In this document: piece by piece, positions 32,202 to 44,389 of the stretch
Position numbering within the stretch: position 1 is the first letter of the stretch
Layout: each line of letters opens with the position of its first letter
Assembly (NCBI GenBank): GCA_004352715.1
Contig: SCFE01000088.1
Location: forward strand, 707,816 to 771,815
DNA length: 64,000 nucleotides
DNA from: Hofstenia miamia
Taxonomy: Eukaryota; Xenacoelomorpha; Acoela
Direction of reading: 5' to 3'
Made by a program: the position numbers and the translations under genes
The notes under the pieces: model-generated
The model's input: only the letters and a program-made list of their open reading frames with translations
What the model was told of the DNA's origin: nothing
Databases searched by the model: none

Positions 32202-32458
32202 TCCCGCTAAATGTTTTTTAAAAAACTCATCTCTGCGTTTCCAAACATAAATCTTTGAAATTTCGCAAGGTAGTGGCTCTTTAATTTACCTACCATCATG
32301 GTAAATATATTTAAGTTCGAGTGAATACTGCGGGAGCAATGGCCAAAAAATAGGGTTTTGGGGAAAAAGTGTGATTTCCGCTAAATGCCTTAAAAATTTC
32401 GGACCGTTTCCCGCCAAATGCAAGGTTTTTGCATTTTCCATAGCAAAAAGCGGGAATT
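32202..32458. mobile_element. Possible MITE with CCCGCTAAATG words
   Basis: tcccgctaaatg near 32204, ttccgctaaatgcc near 32379, cccgccaaatgca near 32410 and an inverted agcggga at 32449-32455. The repeated word and inverted placement fit a small DNA element. No target duplication recognised. Confidence 0.25.
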
Positions 32459-32459
32459 A

Positions 32460-34852
32460 TAAATAAATAAACAAATAAATAAATATACTATATATACATA
32501 TAATTTTAATAATAAAATTTATTTTTAACATTAATAAATACTAAAATAATACAAGAAAAATACAAATTTATAAAAACAAATACACTCACGACAATTTAAA
32601 CAAACAAATTAATGATTTTGAGTTGTTGTTATAATATAATACAAATTTTTTACAAAAATATTCTTTGATGATCTTAAACCAGATCTTGAAGGAACATACA
32701 AGGACAGGTTGTTTAAAAGATTGAATTCGCTATGTTCATTTAAAATCTTGTTTAATAAATTCTATCAATTGTAATTTATAAGAAATATGTAAAGTTTTTA
32801 AGATTTTCAGCCTTTCAAAATATTGTTGCTCTGAATATATCCAGCGATTACATCTACGTTAAAATCTTTCAAGCTTATCAAGCATAAACAGGTTTGAATA
32901 TCATACTACAGAAGCATACATAATTGATGGCAATATCATAGAATTATATAATTGCAATTTCATTTTCCAGTGAGTATAGAATAATATCAATCGTTTTAAC
33001 TTCAATAAAATATTTGTACACAATTTTATTTTAAAATTAAGGTGATCTTTCCAAGATAAATCATTAGAAACGATAATCCCAAAGTCTTTTACTTTCAGTG
33101 AAAAGCAAATCTAATGATCTAAGAACTGTAAAATTGTGTCTTTATTAAGATATGACAATTCAAATAGTTGAACTTTTTTAATATTAAGAGAAAGCTCGTT
33201 TTCAGCAGACCTGTCTTAAAGAAGTGTAAAATCATCTAAAAGTGAATCATTTGCAAATATAAAAGGCATAACTTGTCGACAAATATTAGGTAAATCATTA
33301 ATAAAAATTATAAAAAGAAGAGACCTAAATTAGACCCTTGAAGAGCTCCACTTGTGATAGGTATGTATTTCGAATTGTGATCATTAACTGTAACTCTTTG
33401 CCACCTATCACTTAAATACGATTGCAATAGTTTCAACAGATTATCTCCAATACCAAACTGTTCGTATATCAATTTAAAAAGATAAAGGTTGAGTAACTGT
33501 TGAAAGTTTTTTTCGAAAGCCATGTTGATAAATTGATAATTTTAATGAAACAAATTTATATATATAATTGAGAAGTATGCGTTCAAACCAAATTGACAAC
33601 TTAGGCAAAATACTAATAGGTCTATAATTTTCAACTTTGTTTAATGCTCCATTCTTATGTATAGGAATTATGTTTGATAATTTCCAAATAAAAGGATATG
33701 ATCCAGTATTCATGCAATAACTGTAGAACATGAGGTGCAAGAGCATTTCCAATAATTTTCAAAAAAATTTACTTTGTAATCTATCACTACCACAGCCAGT
33801 ATCACCACAGTGTGAAAGCATTTTAAGAACATCCTCTATTGTAAATTCAATATAATTTTATTGACCATTATTAAATTCGCATTTAAAATTAGCAGTAAAA
33901 GTAAGTACGTTTGCTATATCAGTATTATTATATGTTACATCATCTTTCAATGACATTGGATTTGGTAATTTTAAGTGCTGTAAGTAATTTATAAGTTTAT
34001 AACAAGCATTTATGTTTAATTTATCAGCAAATTGTTCTATGTAAGTAATTCTATTAAATTCAAGGGAAGTTATTAGGTTACTAAATTTATTGAATTTGAT
34101 ATGTTGAAGAACGATGTAAATTAGTCTTGATAATATAGGATGATAAAACATTATATAGGTCTACTGAGTGTGAGGAAAAGTACTTTGGAAATATTTTCTT
34201 TGTAGATTGTTTGAGAGATGTATGCTTAGCAATTATTGTAAATAATCTGTTGTAATCTTCAACATAACATTCAATGTTATTGCTTGATAGTTCTAGCTCA
34301 ATATTTTCTGAATATCCATGACTTTTGTATCCTTTTCGATACATAAGTTATACCAAGTCTTTTATTGAAATCCAAACATGCAATTGTAGATAACAGCATA
34401 ATCATTGAATGATCAGACGGCATGTCACAAGATGAACAACACGGAAGATTTGAGTTAGAGATGCATTACAAGAGATTAAATCTAAAATATTTCCATTTGT
34501 GTGCGTTCGAAATTTGACTATTTGATTAAAATTTGAAAAAAAGTCTAAGAGATCATTATCAAATTCATTAATTGAATACCAGCATTCCTAATCAACACCA
34601 GGCATATTAAAATCACCAAGGATTATTTTTGGAGATACAATATTGAGGGATGCAATTATTATTCCAAAAATTATTGAATTAATTAATTGAAAAAAATAAA
34701 TTTTCAACAAAAGAATCAAAGCTGCATCTAAATTTTCTTGTTGAAGGAGGGTTATATATAACAATTACTAAAAATGCAGAAAATTCCAACTTAAAAATGG
34801 CACCACTCTTAAAGTCAACTTTATCAAAACAAGGAATTTCAATAGAAATAAG

Positions 34853-34855
<3 letters not shown>
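32460..34855 (-). pseudogene. Non-LTR retrotransposon with AP endonuclease and RT, decayed
   Basis: Read leftwards: an APE-type endonuclease near 34640-34600 (PKIILGDFNMPGVD, with an in-frame stop after VD), a linker, then RT blocks NIIPIHKNGALNKVENYRPI (~33660), YQHGFRKKLSTV, a block at 33490-33310 with SYLSDRWQRVTV and TSGALQGSNLG (GVPQGS-type, altered). Further left is thumb-like RCNRWIYSEQQYFERLKIL and a 3' tail rich in ATTTATTT/GTTTATTT words (to ~32460). Order EN-RT-simple tail is that of CR1/Jockey/L2-type LINEs. It is almost full length but has many stops. Confidence 0.75.
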
Positions 34856-34889
<34 letters not shown>

Positions 34890-35070
34890 GACAAGATTTG
34901 ATATTTAGATTTNAGTTATAAAGTCATAAAAAGTTATATTTTTGTTTTTTGAAAAATGCAGTAACATTTGTGGCTGAAATGTCATAAAAGTAATATTTTG
35001 ACACATAGTTTCTTTAAATTGAGAAAAAACTTAATTTATACTGGATTGTGACTTCTTTAAATCATTTGAA

Positions 35071-35106
<36 letters not shown>

Positions 35107-35129
35107 GACAAGATTTGATATTTAGATTT
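34856..35129. repeat. (TA)n plus 29-bp flank present twice around a single N
   Basis: tgtacagacaagatttgata followed by tttagattt occurs at 34884-34912, directly before the N at 34913, and again at 35101-35129, both preceded by a TA run. Probably unmerged overlapping contig ends. Confidence 0.8.
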
Positions 35130-35308
35130 GGGTGACACCTGTTTATCAAGTCTTGATTGCGCATCTTTCTATTCTTGTGTGATGATGGAATTTGTAAACT
35201 CCTATGCACATCGAATGCTTTCGATTATTTGCAAATTGTATATTATTCCCTAGTTTTGATTGCTCCATGCATTGTCGCAATAATTATTGCTCTCTACATT
35301 AATTGTAG

Positions 35309-35656
35309 CAGGGTTTTCGAGTACTCGGAATGTTAAGAACTCGAACTCGAATAAGCTCGCAAAACTCGATCAGAAAAACTCGGAAGAGAAATCATCAAAA
35401 CTCGAACTCGCTCGAAAATCCACTCGAAAATAGCGTAAAAATTAAATTTCTTTAACTATCAATTTTCTTTACAATCAAAAAATTTTTTTTATCTTAGAAT
35501 TATTGTAAAATAAATGTTTTTTACTCTAAAACACTCGGAATTAGAAAAAAACTCGATTGAACTCGGAATTTCATTTAAAAAATTACTCGAACTCGAACTC
35601 GAAACGTAAAAACTCGAACTCGGCCCGAATAACTCGAACTCGACTCGAAAACCCTG
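35309..35656. mobile_element. hAT-type MITE (348 bp) with perfect 8-bp target duplication
   Basis: Starts CAGGGTTTTCGAGT and ends ACTCGAAAACCCTG, a perfect 14-bp terminal inverted repeat. AATTGTAG flanks it at 35301-35308 and 35657-35664, an 8-bp duplication as made by hAT transposases. The interior is largely iterated ACTCGA words, presumably subterminal transposase-binding sites. No coding capacity. A diverged sibling is at 59013-59343. Confidence 0.92.
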
Positions 35657-35684
35657 AATTGTAGAGCTAAGAAAAGGACTGCAG

Positions 35685-35856
35685 CTACTGACGAATAATC
35701 TGCATCTCCTCCAGCATCTCTTCCAGGTTGATTTTATAAATAGTAATATTGTGAAGTATGGAAAAATGATTAGTAACCTTGGGTGAATCAATAAGAGCGA
35801 GCAGGTTAAATTGATATTGAACTTCATCCTCAAGCAGTGCTTTTAGAGATAATTTT
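35685..35856 (-). CDS. Possible last exon of an unidentified host gene
   Basis: On the minus strand an acceptor-like gattgttaccag precedes an open frame of 57 codons to a TAG: KLSLKALLEDEVQYQFNLLA, then LIDSPKVTNHFSIL and INLEEMLEEMQIIRQ. Amphipathic, Glu-rich and well balanced, unlike chance ORFs here. I do not recognise the family and found no partner exon. It begins only 28 bp from the MITE target site. Confidence 0.35.
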
Positions 35857-35870
35857 CTGGTAACAATCAC

Positions 35871-37569
35871 TAACTAAGGTTTTACAACAACATCAGGGTT
35901 TGAAATGTGCGAATGACAGATATTTTTATAAATGCATTTTTTAAGAAATCATGTTTGAATGCATGCTTATGAAATGCATGTTTATACCCTTACGTGATGC
36001 AGAGCGTAATTCTATTTCTTAACAAAAAATTTGATTCCCTTTTTAAGGTCTCGTACAATAATATAAAGTATAAGTAGTCAACCCTATCGTGTGTTAGTTG
36101 TTTGAGGTTTACCCATATACTCAGCCTAACGCTTAAAATTAGTTCAATGCCATTGTTATGCACTCAAAATGTTTTCAGAAAACGCAAAGCATATTTGTAT
36201 TACACAAACAGCTTAGGATTTTGATTAATTGCAAATATGGTAGTTTCAAAATGCAATTATAGAATGAAAAATTCATTAAGTTTAATCAACTCAATAATGC
36301 AAGAATTTTAAAAAGCATTATTCTTTTTCAGAAAAGCAAAATTAGAATTTAAACTTAGTCTAAGACTATTATTGGTAATGATTGTAATGAACAAAAAATA
36401 AAAATCCCACCACTTTGTTTCTTTAAAGCTTTGTTGTATAGACTGAATTAGTAGTGAATGCATGAATGTTGGGCTTAGTAAAAGAATTTTCTAATTAATA
36501 TTTGCGCACTATTATTTTACGGATGCTTCTAAGAACATATTGGGAATATAAAGCTAAACTTGCTGGATGAAGTTTTTTGTGAGCAAGATTTTCAAATATA
36601 GTGCTTTACGCCTGAGGAACTTTTTGTTCTAATGCATATGATTTAGTGCAAAAACCTATAGTGTATTGAATACTTTCACATGTTTACCTCCATTTTAGAT
36701 GCCTTTGGAAAATTCGAGCAAAAAATTGCAAGAAAGCAAATTCATTGTGACAGTTATAACAAACTCATTTTGTAAATGGGTTCTTGTATAAATTTTATTA
36801 AGGCCATTGCAAAACACGCATTGTGAATAAATTCCTTATTCAGCGCATGCAAGTTATGTAAAGTTTCAAAATCCAGAAGAATGCCAAAATCCTAATCCAG
36901 AATAATTTTACATAAGCCGTGCTAACAGCAAACTTTTCTTCCGAAACAGAGTAGCAAAATGATATTAAATCATTAGAAGAATTAAGAGTCAACATTTTAC
37001 TACACTTACACATTCTTAAATTTGATAACTAAGGTCTATATTTCAATACTTTAAAAGTTTCCTGGGATTATTTTTGTAAATATTGATCAATGCACAACTT
37101 GTCTCAATATTAAATACATTTTTCTCAAATAAATTTTAAAGTTACACAGTAATATTTGTTACTGATACTATAATATGTGTTAAGAAGAAAAGCCATATGA
37201 CATTTGTAATAATTAGGATTGTAGAACACAAACACGTTTAAGGAACAATTTAAGTAGTCAAGCATTTCATTTATATATATATATATACAATTCTTAAAGA
37301 TTTCAATTATTTTTGGATATTTATTGATTTCGCATTGTTCTTATTGATACCTTAATCTTAAAACATTTTGTGCGTGCTTCTTTGTAACATATTTCCCACT
37401 CTGCCTTCTGTGGTGAAGTTTAATTAAGTTATCTGTTTAATGTTAAACTGCTAGAAATTTCTTATTGTTTTTTGAAATTAATTTTTACAAGCATTTTACT
37501 TTCATACTAATAGAAATATCCAAAATGTAAAAGTGTAGAATCATGCCAACTCGCTGTGATGGCCGTACT
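35871..37569. other. No supported feature
   Basis: AT-rich, without recognisable coding or repeats apart from a short (TA)n at 37272-37287. If the exon at 35.7 kb is real, this may be its intron. Confidence 0.35.
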
Positions 37570-38650
37570 TAGAGAAAACTGTTACTTTTCTTAGGTTAAA
37601 CATAACGCGAGGTTGACATTTTCCAATTTCTCTCCTCTACTATAAATGCGTGGTTCATTAACATATTTAATATACCAGAGCCTTTGTAGCTACTTAGTTA
37701 ACCAAACTTATTTAGATCAAGCGGAGAGATTAGAGAACAGGATCGACGCTCAAATAGAAGCGGCGCACTCTCAGGAACACACTCGCCAGCTGCATCTTAC
37801 CAATGTGACTGCCAACGGAGTAAAGAGAACAATAATAGAATGGTGATGTGCATCGTGAACTCAGTGTAACGGTGATTGCAACTACCTAACAATTTAGTGC
37901 ATTGATTGTTTTTGTTATTACGAGCTAATGCAATAAACGAAATGTCGCAACCATTCTGCTGTGATAGCTTATTATGAGGCCCTACATTTAATAACCCTAC
38001 ATATAGATAAATAAATAACAGCCCTTTGTACATGTAAACAATCAATGCCGTCAGCAAGAAATAAGAAATATAAGTCGGCCGAAGGTCTCCCTTACAGAAC
38101 ATTGAGCAACATGTAACAACTATTAAAGTAATCATATGTAATAATCTATAAAGATACAATCGTAATAGATATTCCAGTATGACTATTGATAAATCATCCA
38201 TCGTCATGCAACGTCGTAGAGGTGGTGACAAATAACTTAAGTTTAGTAGTAAGATAATTAACATGTAAGACTCGTAGGTCGCGATAACACTATCTGACAA
38301 GCAATGACATTTAGGAAAGCTATAACGGCAAAAACTCCTATACCTATTCGTAACCTTAGAGTACAACGTAAACTGGAGGTGGGAGACCACCATACAATTA
38401 CCCTAGCTTGTATACGTTTAGCTTTCCATTTAAATATACAAAATGACCTGACAATAGAAAACTAATCCAAAGTAGATTTGCTCATCAATTATTACATCCA
38501 ATGCATTATATTTATAGCACTTTTTGATAAACAATTAAACACTCGACAAGTACCTGCTATTCTTTCTTGTTGACAGTTTTCCCTCGCTTTAATATTTCTG
38601 TTAATTTTACGCAACGTCAGCTTTAATTTGACTATGCTGTTTGACCATCT
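37570..38650 (+). repeat. Unclassified dispersed repeat, copy 1
   Basis: Richer in GC than its surroundings, with a TATA-like ctataaatgcgtgg near 37640. The right part is related to 61.5-61.86 kb: aaaaactcctatacctattc here versus aaaaacccctatacctaacc there, and acaagtacctg...gctttaatat in both. A 198-codon minus ORF (37797-38393) has no motif and is probably chance. It could be an LTR-type or non-autonomous element. Confidence 0.4.
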
Positions 38651-39312
38651 TTTGTTTTGTCAAATACCGTCGAGTATAATTTTAAGTATTAACTGCACAA
38701 AACATTTTACAAACTGAATAATCAATCCTATCATGATTTACAATTAATCATTATAATCAATAATAATTTTAGTCTTTGTTTCTTCATTCTTTTCCTCTCA
38801 TCCTGACCAATCATGATAGTCTTGATAGATTATGTCACAAAAGCACCACATGCAGCACGACATCTGACTTTGCAAATCTCACGCCTCAATGGGTTTTGGG
38901 TGCTCTATCTTAAAGGTGAAAGCCGGCCGTGGTTCTTTTGCTCAGCCTGACCCCAGAGCACACAAACTTTCTCAAAAATTGACCCAGCAACACAGTCCAA
39001 GTAGTTTTCTAAAAATCGGTCGTGCTCTTCCAGCCCACAATCAGCATGATATTTAGCTTAGCCAGCAGTGGCCCCACAACTTTTTGTCCAATAATTTAAA
39101 TATAATTATGAGCATGAAATGACTTCTAGAACACAGGCTGCAAAACAAATTGACAATGTACTATTTTTGCAAGATTAGCTTAAAATGATGGTCTTGGTTT
39201 CAACCTGCAGTTAATATATTGATGGCCCGACCCATCCCAGCCCATAAATATATAATTTATTCCTGCCCGGCCCACATCCGTTTTGGACTATCTACACAAA
39301 AATAGAAATTAA
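38651..39312. other. No gene; GC-richer patch with GGCCCA/CAGCCC words
   Basis: Between 38900 and 39290 the words GCCCGGCCCA, CAGCCCA and GACCC recur, as in MITE ends. Boundaries cannot be set. Confidence 0.3.
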
Positions 39313-39620
39313 CAGTGTTGAGACCATGCCTTGATTTTTCGGCACTCCATGGCACGACAAGGCACCAATTATAAAAAAATTTCAACCACGAGTCCGGCAC
39401 GCCAAGAAAATCTATAATTTTGTAAAATGCATCAGATTAAACCTCCATGAATGAAATGTTCTTGTCTTCATATGCTTTTAATAGTTAAACAAATTTTTCA
39501 AGAAACAAAATCTTCAATGATTTTAATATGCCAATTAATAGATTTATTAATATCAAAATAACAAATATATTCGATATTGTATATCATTTTTAAATAAACT
39601 AATCACAAATTAAAAATTAA

Positions 39621-39824
39621 TTAAAAATCTAAATTTCGTTTTGAACGAAATTGCAAGTCTGAAATCTTGCTGCGATAGCAATTAGTTAGTTTCTTTATAA
39701 CAGGTTGCTCTTCTTCAATCATCTGCTTCATGGTGAGTTTATTAAATAAAGTCTTTAAAAAATTTAGTCTATGATTTTCTATTTCATCTAGAATTGACAG
39801 TAGATAAGAGCGTTTTGCCGCCAT
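39621..39824 (-). CDS. 67-aa ORF of unknown function, downstream of the RT
   Basis: ATG in a good context (gttccATGGCGG), 46 nt after the RT stop on the same strand. MAAKRSYLLSILDEIENHRL, then NFLKTLFNKLTMKQMIEEEQ and a basic end. Predicted mostly helical. No family recognised; it could be a second ORF of the element, a hAT relic or chance. Confidence 0.3.
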   Translation of the reverse strand: MAAKRSYLLSILDEIENHRLNFLKTLFNKLTMKQMIEEEQPVIKKLTNCYRSKISDLQFRSKRNLDF

Positions 39825-39869
39825 GGAACGTTTCAGTTTTGAAAAAAAAACGGGAGTTAAAAAAAACAG

Positions 39870-42745
39870 TTAAACTGAATAATCAGTAGTAGGATCGCCT
39901 CCAATGATTAGTTCCTGCCCACCAAGCGTTTCCCGACACCGAGACAGTATGGCCCGAGCATTAGTTTTCATCTGGTGTAGATATCCGTTATCACTTTACT
40001 GGAATTGGCATTAGTTTGAGTTGCCAAATGGTACATGTATGCTATCTTGGATAGCGATTTTGAAGCAGCATCGCCTCATTCTCCATAAGTGCTCACAGCG
40101 ATTGTAACACAGATCCAGTTTAATTCGTTACATTTATTGGAGTTGGCGTTTCTCTTAGTTTCCTCGGCGTGGGCAACTGTTGAACCTACAGTCATACTCG
40201 CTGATTGAATATTGTTTGGATTGAGCGGATGAACGACTGTAATATCGAAAGCGGCAGCACGACCAAGTTCCCAATTTGGCAAAAGGATGTCGGCGGGCCT
40301 TGTAGCTCGAGCCTCGTGGCTTAAACCTACTCCGGCCTCTAATTGAGGACTAATCAGAGCTCTCCTGGAATAATTGGCAATTTCGTCTCTGAGTTTGTTG
40401 TGTCTTGCTGTAACGTCAGACCTCTTTTACATGTAAGGTCATGGTGGCCAAATTTGTCAAGACTAGTACCTGGACAGCGAGGACAAGGGGCGTTTAGCTC
40501 AACTGTGGTCTGGCCAAGCCACCACAGAACAAGAGTCCTCATCTCGTTAGGGGTGAAAGAGAGACCATTGCCTATAGAAGGCGTTGCTTTAAGCCAAAAG
40601 TTGACCCTAGAGGCAGATATAGAAAGAAGACGGTCTTCAACAGAGCTATTGTTTTAAAGAAGTTTGAAGTCATTCTCGTCAATGGCAGCTAAGAGGTCCT
40701 TTTGTTTCAGACAAAGTGAACTATCAAGACCGGGTGGCCATTTCTCTGACATGATGCCTGAATTGAAATTTTCGATTGGTCTCCTGTAATTGTTGAAGAT
40801 CGTTATTCTCATTATGCATGGCATTTGAGTAAGACCCAATGAAAGCAGCAGCGGCATGTTTGGCAAAACTGCGGAGCCCGAGACCACCTAATCGATGAAT
40901 CAGCTGTGCTTGACTCCAAGACCTATTGGTGGTCTCTGTAGCGAAACTTTGCTCAAAGCAAGATCTTATGTCATTATCGAACTCCTGTAGGGCGCCAATT
41001 GAGCTGTTAATGGGCGTTGTATGGGCCAGATGACTGAGTTTACAAAAACCAGCACAGGTACGGAGAAGTTGAAGTGAAATCTGTGGATCTCCCAGATTTC
41101 CAATTTCCTTGAGTAAGGGGGCAGCAGCTTTACGTTTCTTGCGAATGTATTTTTCGCAGAAATCTTTGTCACCTATTGGGGCACCAAGCATTTCGAATGA
41201 AGGCGTGTCTGACTTGAACATATTGGTAAGAAAGTCATTCAGGGATTGACAGCTGAACAATTCGCACTTTTCCAGTTTGATTTCCAAACCTAATGTAGCC
41301 TGTGAAGAGGAAAGGACACTGAGTACGTGTTTTATGGTGGATTTGGAGCCAGCAAAGACGCCACCATCCAAGTACCAGGAATGGAACTTCAACTCATTGT
41401 TTGGGTCCAACGAAGAAATGATAGAATTAAGAGCAAGCGCGAAAAGAAAAGGACCAAGCGGGTCGCCCTGTTGGACTCCTGTTTCAGAACTTAAGCAACC
41501 TAGAGTGTGGAGGAGTATCGGGTGCTGCCCATAGCAGAACTTGGTCCATGGCAAAAGCTCGGGGAAGTGCTGGTGACATTCATCAATGACTTTCTGTCTA
41601 GAGACACAATTAAATGCGTTTTTCATATCAATTTTTAGAATTACAAAATCCAAGTCGTTCAAGTGGGTGTTAACACAGTGTCGCAGACGGTGGGCTACTT
41701 TTTCGACACCACCTGAGCAGAATATCCCAAACTGCAGGGGTTTGAAGAAAATGGAGGTTTTCTCGGTAAGGATAGCGCAAGCACATTTACTGGCTAGCCT
41801 ATGTAGGACCTCACCCACTGCTATCGGACGAATATCGGTTACCTTCTTTTGGAGGGCAGTGATACTAGCACCAGCGACAAAAGGGGCAATTTCTAGAGGC
41901 GCTTTTCCGGAAAGCAAGATGTTGATAACATGGCGTAGGGTAGTATTCAAATGTGTTTGCAGAGTTGCCTCGCTCGCATCTATGAAATGTTGAATCCGCA
42001 TGCAGGAAGGCCCGCAAGCCGTGTCTTTGGCAAACGAACAAATGGCCTGAGATATGTCGAAACTACCAGGAATGAAAATGCTTTGCTCGGTTGGCTGAGC
42101 AGGCAAAACAGGACAAGACGCACTAGGATGCTCCTCTTTCAGGAGGCGCCAGGTATGGTCATTGTTGGGGGCCAGGCCACTGGGAGTGAGTACACGGGAT
42201 GCTTTCCCAAATAACCCATCTCTAGTAAAAGAAACAGCAGCTTCCCGTTTGAGTTCTTGTTTTCTGCTTGTTGAATTCACTTGTTTGGTCCTTTGTGGCT
42301 TATACGTAGTGGCTTTGGCCCTTTACCAGAGTTCCATGTGTTTACTATTTGCCCAGTACTCGTTAATGATAGGCAGTTTGTGTCTTTTACCAGCTCGTTT
42401 CGTTGAGGGTAGAGCACACTTGGGGAGCATGAACAACCGGTCCAAGCTTTGATACTATTGGTAAACTGAACATCCTGAGAGCATCTGAAAAGATTTTCGC
42501 ATATTTTTGTCTAGAGTTTTGTGGAATGACTTTTAGGGTGGTCTTATTAAGAGAAAACACTTCAGCCAGTGTTGGCATCTTAAAGGTTTCCTGAGTGTTA
42601 TCCAATAGTACGACTGGGGAATTATTAGCAATGCAGTTTTCTTTTTTCTTAGATTTTTTTCTTAACATATTAGCAATTTTTGGGATTCTCTGAGATAGAT
42701 TCTTTGGATGATTTACTTGTGTGATAAATTGTTTGATACGTATTT
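39870..42745 (-). pseudogene. RT with CCHC knuckle and restriction-like endonuclease (R2/NeSL-like architecture), frameshifted
   Basis: N-terminal part: LAEVFSLNKTTLKVIPQNSR, then LFMLPKCALPSTKRAG in another frame. The long ORF 42280-40724 carries DGLFGKASRVLTPSGLAPNN, then FIPGSF, RPIAVGEVLHRLASK, VILKIDMKNAFNCVSR (palm Asp) and TGVQQGDPLGPFLFALAL. The active-site box is WYLDGG, where YLDD is expected, so one catalytic Asp is lost. After a frameshift near 40740: CPRCPGTSLDKFGHHDLTC (zinc knuckle), then RPADILLPNWELGRAAAFDI and AEETKRN (PD-(D/E)XK-like), ending TNARAILSRCRETLGGQ and TAA at 39872-39870. About 950 codons in total with several shifts and one stop near 42325. Confidence 0.8.
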
Positions 42746-42850
42746 TAATTTAAGCACGAGAACTGCACGGACACGAAATGTTCTGTAAAATTCGGCAATG
42801 CACAAGCATGACAGGGCACAGCACGGCACTGTTCCAACGCTGGAAATATA

Positions 42851-44078
42851 TATATGGTCAAAATTTAAAACTTATATATAAATCTCAATTTTCAACGAAA
42901 AATAATTTTCAACATTACATTCAAGCGCATTGCCCAATAGATGTGTATGTTTCTCAAGATTCCAAATTTCACATTAGACTTGGAAAAGATTGTTTGGGAA
43001 TGCCGTTTGATCTTTGAAAAGGACATAAACAGCTTATTACGGTTCAAATTTGATAATTAAAATAGCACAAATTGTGAAAGCTTCCACAAACCTAGCCCCC
43101 AGGATGTTGTAGCTTTTTATAGCTACCCATTAAAGATAACTTAAAAAGTTCACTGTAAGGAATTCAACATTTACAGAAGATAATGATCGGCACTTAATAA
43201 GTAGAACATGAAAGAAAGTATATAATTCTAAACATTTAAGGTTCACTTCCACCACTAAATAATAAGACAAGTTGCGCAATAGTTAATTATAAAAATCAAA
43301 TTGTAACACAGTTGCACACCGACTGGACGGTCTGCAGGATCTACATGCCTTACTGGCGCAAAAAAAGAATTAAGTTATTTCAAAAACATGTAGCCCTTCA
43401 TAAAATGGACTTCATGTTTTTTTAGAAAATTAATACTTTTATTGTTATTAATATAAACACTTCCTTGCTTATGTTTCTTTCAATTACATATTAACTTTTC
43501 AGATTAATGTAAATACTGTAACTAAAGTAGCTACTGTAAGTAATCTTATAGTAAAAGTGAATCCAGTCAAGAAGAAATGTCTCTTCCTAGCTGCATGACG
43601 TACTTTGCAAACTACATAGGAAATAAATCGTAGTAAGGAAACAACTACCACACGTAACAGGCCTCTACCGGCCGTAAAATATATGACCTCAGGCCGCCAA
43701 AATCTTCCCGACCCGTGCAACACTGAATCCTAACACTACTATTGGAATAATACGAATTGCAGAAAAATTATATCTTATTAAAAAAATGTATCTACAACCG
43801 TTGCATTTCTTGACTTTACTAAGCCATTCAATTAAATGAATTTTCAAATGCCATAGTATAAATTTCATATTCTACAATAAGCAAAATATATTTGGTTTAA
43901 TTAATTGTAAATAATTTTGGGAAAGCGTATCAATTTGAATATTTTCGGAAACCATACAATGACGTCATAAATTGTTTTATTTTGGACATGTTTCTGATAC
44001 TCATCTTTGAATATATAATTCTACAAACAAACAAGATACATTATGCAAATTGAAGAGAAATATAATAGTGAGAAATGT
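42851..44078. other. No gene; one possible hAT end near 43725
   Basis: The segment ending gacccgtgcaacactg at 43725 reads inverted as CAGTGTTGCACGGGTC, a hAT-type end, but no partner was found. The rest is AT-rich without ORFs of interest. Confidence 0.3.
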
Positions 44079-44086
44079 ATTCAAAC

Positions 44087-44150
44087 CACGGCGTACTTCA
44101 CTACAGGCCTCTGCAACGTGCAACTGGAGGCATCGACTGGAGGCGAACGA
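44087..44150. repeat. Left terminal inverted repeat of the P-type transposon
   Basis: Includes a duplicated ctggagg motif (catcgactggagg insertion) before cgaacga; otherwise complementary to the right end. Confidence 0.85.
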
Positions 44151-44389
44151 ATTACATGCTATTGGGGGATTTTTCATATTCTTATTACTTTTTTTATATA
44201 AATAACACCATTAAAGACAATTGTATTAAAAAACTCAGTATCAAAATTCAAAATTTATGAGAAATAAATATAATTTACCCTTCGCTTTTCATAAGTTATT
44301 TACATTATAGGGAATAAATTAATGAACAACAAGAAAATGATAATCTATTATTTACTGAAATAAAGTAAATACTGTATATAGGAATGCAA

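Larger units (their letters stand above)
39313..42842. mobile_element. hAT-type ends enclosing a restriction-like-endonuclease RT
   Basis: CAGTGTTGAGACCATGCC at 39313 and, inverted, CAGCGTTGGAACAGTGCC ending at 42842 form an imperfect inverted repeat. GAAATTAA (39305-39312) and GAAATATA (42843-42850) form a 6/8 target duplication. GGCACG-type words are iterated just inside both ends. Nearly all of the interior is an RT reading frame (39870-42745) plus a 67-codon ORF. Either the RT inserted into a MITE, or the RT is cargo of a TIR element. Confidence 0.55.

Noticed and set aside
37797-38393. 198-codon minus-strand ORF
   Set aside because: Longest chance-type ORF of the area, hydrophobic and leucine/tyrosine-rich, without motif; it lies antisense in the dispersed repeat shared with 61.5 kb, and frame openness alone is not enough.
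41277-42452. Plus-strand ORFs over 40.3-42.5 kb
   Set aside because: Antisense shadows of the minus-strand RT, which has ordered RT, zinc-knuckle and nuclease motifs.
43311-43725. Possible hAT MITE between cagttgcacaccgac and gacccgtgcaacactg
   Set aside because: End match is poor and the flanking 8 bp do not match; only the right end looks hAT-like.
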